A model generated the notes under the pieces. The model was not told the origin of the DNA. It was given only the letters and a program-made list of their open reading frames with translations, and searched no databases. A program made the translations under genes and the position numbers. Below, one piece after another: positions 6,464 through 8,700 of a DNA stretch of 8,700 nt. The DNA comes from an uncultured Succinatimonas sp. (GTDB taxonomy: Bacteria > Pseudomonadota > Gammaproteobacteria > Enterobacterales > Succinivibrionaceae). The DNA is taken from the NCBI GenBank assembly GCA_900548485.1, contig URKL01000066.1:1-8700 (forward strand). Direction: 5' to 3'. The first letter of the stretch is position 1. Each line of letters opens with the position of its first letter.

Positions 6464-6472
6464 ATTATTGCA
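6464..6472 (-). promoter_or_regulatory. Possible extended -10 promoter of cca
   Basis: On the minus strand TGCAATAAT joins the TGn extension to AATAAT (5 of 6 to TATAAT). No good -35 box lies upstream, which extended -10 promoters tolerate. Transcription would start near 6457, inside the inverted repeat at 6432-6462, giving a leader of about 45 bases. Confidence 0.35.
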
Positions 6473-6581
6473 AAAGTATATCCATAAAACACGAAAAATT
6501 TTGTTTTATCGGATCGGTGCCGTAAAAAACTAATCTTTAGCTTCCAGATATATAGTTCAATCTGATAGTTCTTGATTTTTT

Positions 6582-6622
6582 ACATAATCTCTAAGAGGTG
6601 GAGAACTTCTGAGGGATTATGT
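6582..6622. repeat. 11-bp inverted repeat with a competing partner
   Basis: ACATAATCTCT (6582-6592) pairs with AGGGATTATGT (6612-6622), with one G-T wobble and a 19-base loop. The same left arm, ATAATCTC (6584-6591), can pair perfectly with GAGATTAT (6637-6644), so two mutually exclusive stems are possible. No T-run follows on either strand, so it is not an intrinsic terminator. Confidence 0.55.
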
Positions 6623-6726
6623 TAAGACTTAATGTTGAGATTATATAAATATCCCCTCACTTTAATGTGAAGGAATAGGTACCAAAATCATTGTTACATA
6701 AAGTAATGCAAAATTAAGATTGACTT

Positions 6727-6751
6727 TCTCCTCTTGCTTTAGCAGGGGAGA
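6727..6751. repeat. Compact hairpin of 10 base pairs
   Basis: TCTCCTC (6727-6733) pairs with GGGGAGA (6745-6751) including one wobble. After a bulged T6734 the stem continues TGC/GCA and closes on the four-base loop TTTA (6738-6741). It is the most GC-rich structure in the gap. Neither strand has a proper T-run after it. Confidence 0.5.
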
Positions 6752-6755
6752 TTTC

Positions 6756-6782
6756 AAAAAAGCTTGTCAGTTTAGTATGACA
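6756..6782 (-). terminator. Weak intrinsic terminator after the ygiM-like gene
   Basis: On the minus strand, 9 bases after the ygiM stop, TGTCA and TGACA (6782-6778 and 6769-6765) form a 5-bp stem with an 8-base loop, followed by AGC and six T. The stem is short, so read-through toward cca is plausible. Confidence 0.4.
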
Positions 6783-6791
6783 GTCATATTT

Positions 6792-7430
6792 TTAATAACG
6801 ATCTCTTCTTTTGCGACCAGGGCGTGGAATAAAGACAAAGACCACACCTATGATAGCTCCACCTAAGGCTATTAGAGCACCTTGCAACCACCACCGCATC
6901 TGCATATCAAGATCGCGAGTTTCTAATTTATCTGCATATTCGCGTCTTTGTGTATCAAGCTTTTGGATAGTTGCAGTTTTTTCACTATCTGAGGCTTTTA
7001 ATTGAGCATTTTCTTTCTCTAAAATAGCAAGCTTAGAGCTAGCGCTAGCATAGTCTTGAGCTAATTGAGTATCATAATTTGCCAGCTTATTTTCAAGCTC
7101 ATTTACACGAGCTTGCAAAATATCTACTAAAGCTTTACCACAAGGCTCTTGCTGAACATCATTAGTTTGCATCCAAATCTGTCCGTTTTCATCTTCAACT
7201 AAGACAAATCTGCCGTTATCGCTATAGCGGATAAATTTGAGTTTATCGCCAACATTTTTTGAACCTTTAATTCGATAGTTAGTACCAGGACCTGAACGCG
7301 TCCAGACATTAGCTCTATCTGATACATAAACGTCGCTATTGGCAATAAGAGGTTCACTTATTGCCATTTGAGGACTTAGCGCTAAAGCAAGCAACAAGGT
7401 GCCTGCGATTTTAGATAAACTTTTAAACAC
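6792..7430 (-). CDS. ygiM: YgiM-like SH3-domain membrane-anchored protein
   Basis: Conserved gammaproteobacterial protein of unknown precise role, 212 residues (E. coli YgiM 206). A signal peptide occupies about 1-25, with cleavage likely near AIS/EP. A bacterial SH3-type domain follows (about 33-93), with YVSDRANVWTRSGPGTNYR matching the YgiM pattern. A long charged helical stretch (about 100-176) looks like a coiled coil. A single membrane span (about 181-201) starts with the family's WW and ends in IPRPGRKRRDRY, a positive cytoplasmic tail. The SH3 and coiled coil should therefore lie in the periplasm. The start is a GTG with AAAGGAA 6 bases upstream. It diverges from the ygiF-like gene and precedes cca on the same strand, as in E. 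coli. One Cys (97) lies after the SH3 domain. Confidence 0.9.
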   Translation of the reverse strand: MFKSLSKIAGTLLLALALSPQMAISEPLIANSDVYVSDRANVWTRSGPGTNYRIKGSKNVGDKLKFIRYSDNGRFVLVEDENGQIWMQTNDVQQEPCGKALVDILQARVNELENKLANYDTQLAQDYASASSKLAILEKENAQLKASDSEKTATIQKLDTQRREYADKLETRDLDMQMRWWLQGALIALGGAIIGVVFVFIPRPGRKRRDRY

Positions 7431-7436
7431 AAAACA

Positions 7437-7443
7437 TTCCTTT
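7437..7443 (-). promoter_or_regulatory. Ribosome binding site that selects the GTG start of ygiM
   Basis: AAAGGAA on the minus strand ends 6 bases before the GTG at 7430. An ATG at 7437-7435 overlaps this site, is in another frame and reaches a stop after four codons, so GTG is the real start. Confidence 0.75.
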
Positions 7444-7460
7444 GAAAATATGATAATTCA

Positions 7461-7469
7461 ATTTTAGCA
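7461..7469 (-). promoter_or_regulatory. Probable extended -10 promoter of ygiM
   Basis: TGCTAAAAT on the minus strand has the TGn extension and TAAAAT (5 of 6). It would start transcription near 7454, leaving a short leader of about 24 bases that just includes the ribosome binding site. The -35 region is poor. Confidence 0.5.
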
Positions 7470-7494
7470 CAAGCTATAAAAAGAGACATTTACA

Positions 7495-7528
7495 GAGATA
7501 TTTTAAGTAAATAGCTTTTTTATATCTC
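7495..7528. repeat. 7-bp inverted repeat in the ygiM/ygiF divergent region
   Basis: GAGATAT (7495-7501) and ATATCTC (7522-7528) are perfect inverted copies 20 bases apart. They lie midway between the two divergent genes, where an operator could act on both, but the site is AT-rich and chance is possible. Confidence 0.4.
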
Positions 7529-7629
7529 AAAGATAAAAAAATGTTAGGTAATAGTTAAATTCTTTTACTTTAATTTAAAGATCTAATAGACAAAGTTTGC
7601 TAAGATTTCAAAAAAGGGGATTTATATAT

Positions 7630-8700
7630 ATGAATAATAAAGAAGTTGAAATTAAATTTGGTGTTTTAGGTGAACCTGATAATCTGATGAAGATTTTAAA
7701 TAGCTTTGGTAAGGTTACAGGTGAGCATGTTGATACTTTATCTAATACATATTTTGATACAGAAGATCAACGTTTGTTTGCTGTTCAAGCAGGCGTGCGT
7801 ATTCGTCGTGCATCTCAATATACAGAGCAAACTTTAAAGGTAAAAGGTGAAAATATCGCCGGTATTCATACTCGCGGTGAGTATAATATTCAAATTCCTA
7901 ATGACACAAAGGTTCCTAATTTATCTTTATTCCCTAAAGAGGCTTTTGGTCCAAAATGTGATCTCAAAAGTATACAAGAGCAGTTAAAAGCAGTCTGTCA
8001 GATTGATTTTACCCGCCGTAGTTTTGATTTCGAAGTTATGAATAGTACTTTTGAGGTTTGCTATGATCACGGTGGCATTAAATTAGCTGATGGCTCTTAT
8101 TATCCTATCAATGAGCTTGAGGTTGAATTAAAAAAGACATCAGTTAGCGATGATGAAATTGTGATGTTATTTAGCACTTTGTCATCAATTTTTGCTGAGC
8201 GCGGTTTACCTTTAGTCTTAGAACCTTTCTCTAAGATGCATAGAGCTACAGTATTATTGCAAAACCGTCGTAACTCTCTAGATTTTTCAAATATGGCGCA
8301 AACTACATCTTTAAATGATTATATTTTAGAGCTTATAAAGAGTTTTGAGCGCTTATACGGTCTGTTCTTAATCAAGCACGATCCCTTAGTTTTCACCTAT
8401 TTAAATTCAACCCTTTATACCATGATAAGAGCTTTAAAACAGCTTAAAAAATCAGGAAAAGTGGCCTTCACTGAAGGAGAACGAGAGCCTGTAAATTATG
8501 CTGATGATTTAAAGGTTATCATTAAGATTTTAAAATCCCTGTATAAAAAGAGTTCTAAGATTGAGGAAAAATTTACTAAATTATCTTTGGCAAATAAATT
8601 AGATAAAGTTCAAGAACAAGTCGATGCTATGCGCAAGGTTGAATGCCCGCATCTCATACAGGCTGTGTTGCGGAAAGTCACAGTCGATCACCGCCAGCGG
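7630..8700 (+). CDS. ygiF: CYTH-domain inorganic triphosphatase, YgiF-like (3' end outside window)
   Basis: N-terminal 357 codons of an open frame that runs off the window. The E. coli protein has 433 residues and hydrolyses inorganic tripolyphosphate. The CYTH signature ExExK is EVEIK (5-9). Further tunnel residues are visible: YFDT (41-44), RIRR (57-60), LKVKG (69-73), TRGEY (81-85), RR (129-130) and NELEVELK (161-168), with SKMHRA (201-206) matching the end of the domain. From about 225 a helical region follows where E. coli has its CHAD domain. It is rich in Lys and Leu (LIKSFERLYGLFLIKHDPL) and I cannot recognise strong CHAD motifs in the visible part. The start has GGGGA (7616-7620) 9 bases upstream. 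It diverges from ygiM, as in E. coli. Confidence 0.9.
   Translation, partial: MNNKEVEIKFGVLGEPDNLMKILNSFGKVTGEHVDTLSNTYFDTEDQRLFAVQAGVRIRRASQYTEQTLKVKGENIAGIHTRGEYNIQIPNDTKVPNLSLFPKEAFGPKCDLKSIQEQLKAVCQIDFTRRSFDFEVMNSTFEVCYDHGGIKLADGSYYPINELEVELKKTSVSDDEIVMLFSTLSSIFAERGLPLVLEPFSKMHRATVLLQNRRNSLDFSNMAQTTSLNDYILELIKSFERLYGLFLIKHDPLVFTYLNSTLYTMIRALKQLKKSGKVAFTEGEREPVNYADDLKVIIKILKSLYKKSSKIEEKFTKLSLANKLDKVQEQVDAMRKVECPHLIQAVLRKVTVDHRQR

Larger units (their letters stand above)
6413..6791. other. Gene-free 379-base gap between ygiM-like gene and cca
   Basis: No ORF with a ribosome binding site is visible on either strand, and short ATG frames stop within a few codons. The gap instead holds several structured pieces: an 8-bp inverted repeat near the cca start (6432-6462), a 7-bp inverted repeat (6484-6509), an 11-bp stem (6582-6622) whose left arm can also pair with 6637-6644, a small hairpin (6654-6671), a compact hairpin (6727-6751) and a weak terminator after ygiM (6756-6782). 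Promoter-like words occur on the minus strand at 6640-6645 (perfect TATAAT, no good -35 at 17) and at 6464-6472. It may be a long cca leader or host a small RNA; neither can be shown here. Confidence 0.6.

Noticed and set aside
6811..7005. Plus-strand open frame of 64 codons
   Set aside because: It is antisense to the C-terminal half of the ygiM-like gene, whose signal peptide, SH3 domain and anchor are all clear on the other strand.
7423..7437. Tiny leader frame (ATG plus three codons) overlapping the ygiM start
   Set aside because: Its ATG is inside the ribosome binding site with no spacing, so it is unlikely to be translated; probably chance.
1..8700. Search for a defence island, mobile element, CRISPR array, toxin-antitoxin pair or other undescribed system
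   Set aside because: Every protein-coding gene belongs to a known conserved family in a conserved order; no transposase, integrase, repeat array or tRNA-linked attachment site is visible.

Overview
The window is an AT-rich stretch of a bacterial chromosome carrying conserved housekeeping genes. The proteins and gene order point to a low-GC gammaproteobacterium. From recall, the order rpsU / tsaD / folB / uppP / cca / ygiM / ygiF, with the same relative strands, matches Escherichia coli and its relatives. Low GC, together with an aldo/keto reductase resembling versions I associate with Firmicutes, would suit an anaerobic gut or rumen lineage such as Succinivibrionaceae. That placement is inference.

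Layout. 31-957 (+): aldo/keto reductase of the YdhF type, ending at a strong hairpin that can stop transcription from both sides. 1100-1315 (-): rpsU, standing alone; the usual partners dnaG and rpoD do not follow it. 1565-2002 (+): dtd. 2149-4945 (+): a tight run of tsaD, folB, folK and uppP with gaps of 9, 13 and 9 bases, closed by a second bidirectional hairpin at 4947-4983. 5033-6412 (-): cca with an unusual C-terminal tail. 6413-6791: a 379-base gap with no gene but several hairpins and inverted repeats. 6792-7430 (-): a YgiM-like SH3/coiled-coil/anchor protein. 7630 to the window edge (+): a YgiF-like CYTH triphosphatase, cut off by the window end.

How the genes fit together. Much of the content concerns translation and tRNA: S21 in the 30S subunit, Dtd clearing D-amino acids from tRNA, TsaD making t6A at tRNA position 37, and CCA adding the tRNA 3' end. 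FolB and FolK are consecutive steps of folate synthesis. UppP recycles the undecaprenyl carrier for the cell wall. YgiM and YgiF are conserved but poorly understood neighbours.

I found no CRISPR array, insertion sequence, prophage, toxin-antitoxin pair or defence island, and no convincing undescribed system. The most unexplained DNA is the structured non-coding gap upstream of cca and the palindromes next to the cca, rpsU and tsaD starts. The non-canonical FolK active-site segment, the CCA tail and the possibly transferred aldo/keto reductase also merit a look.
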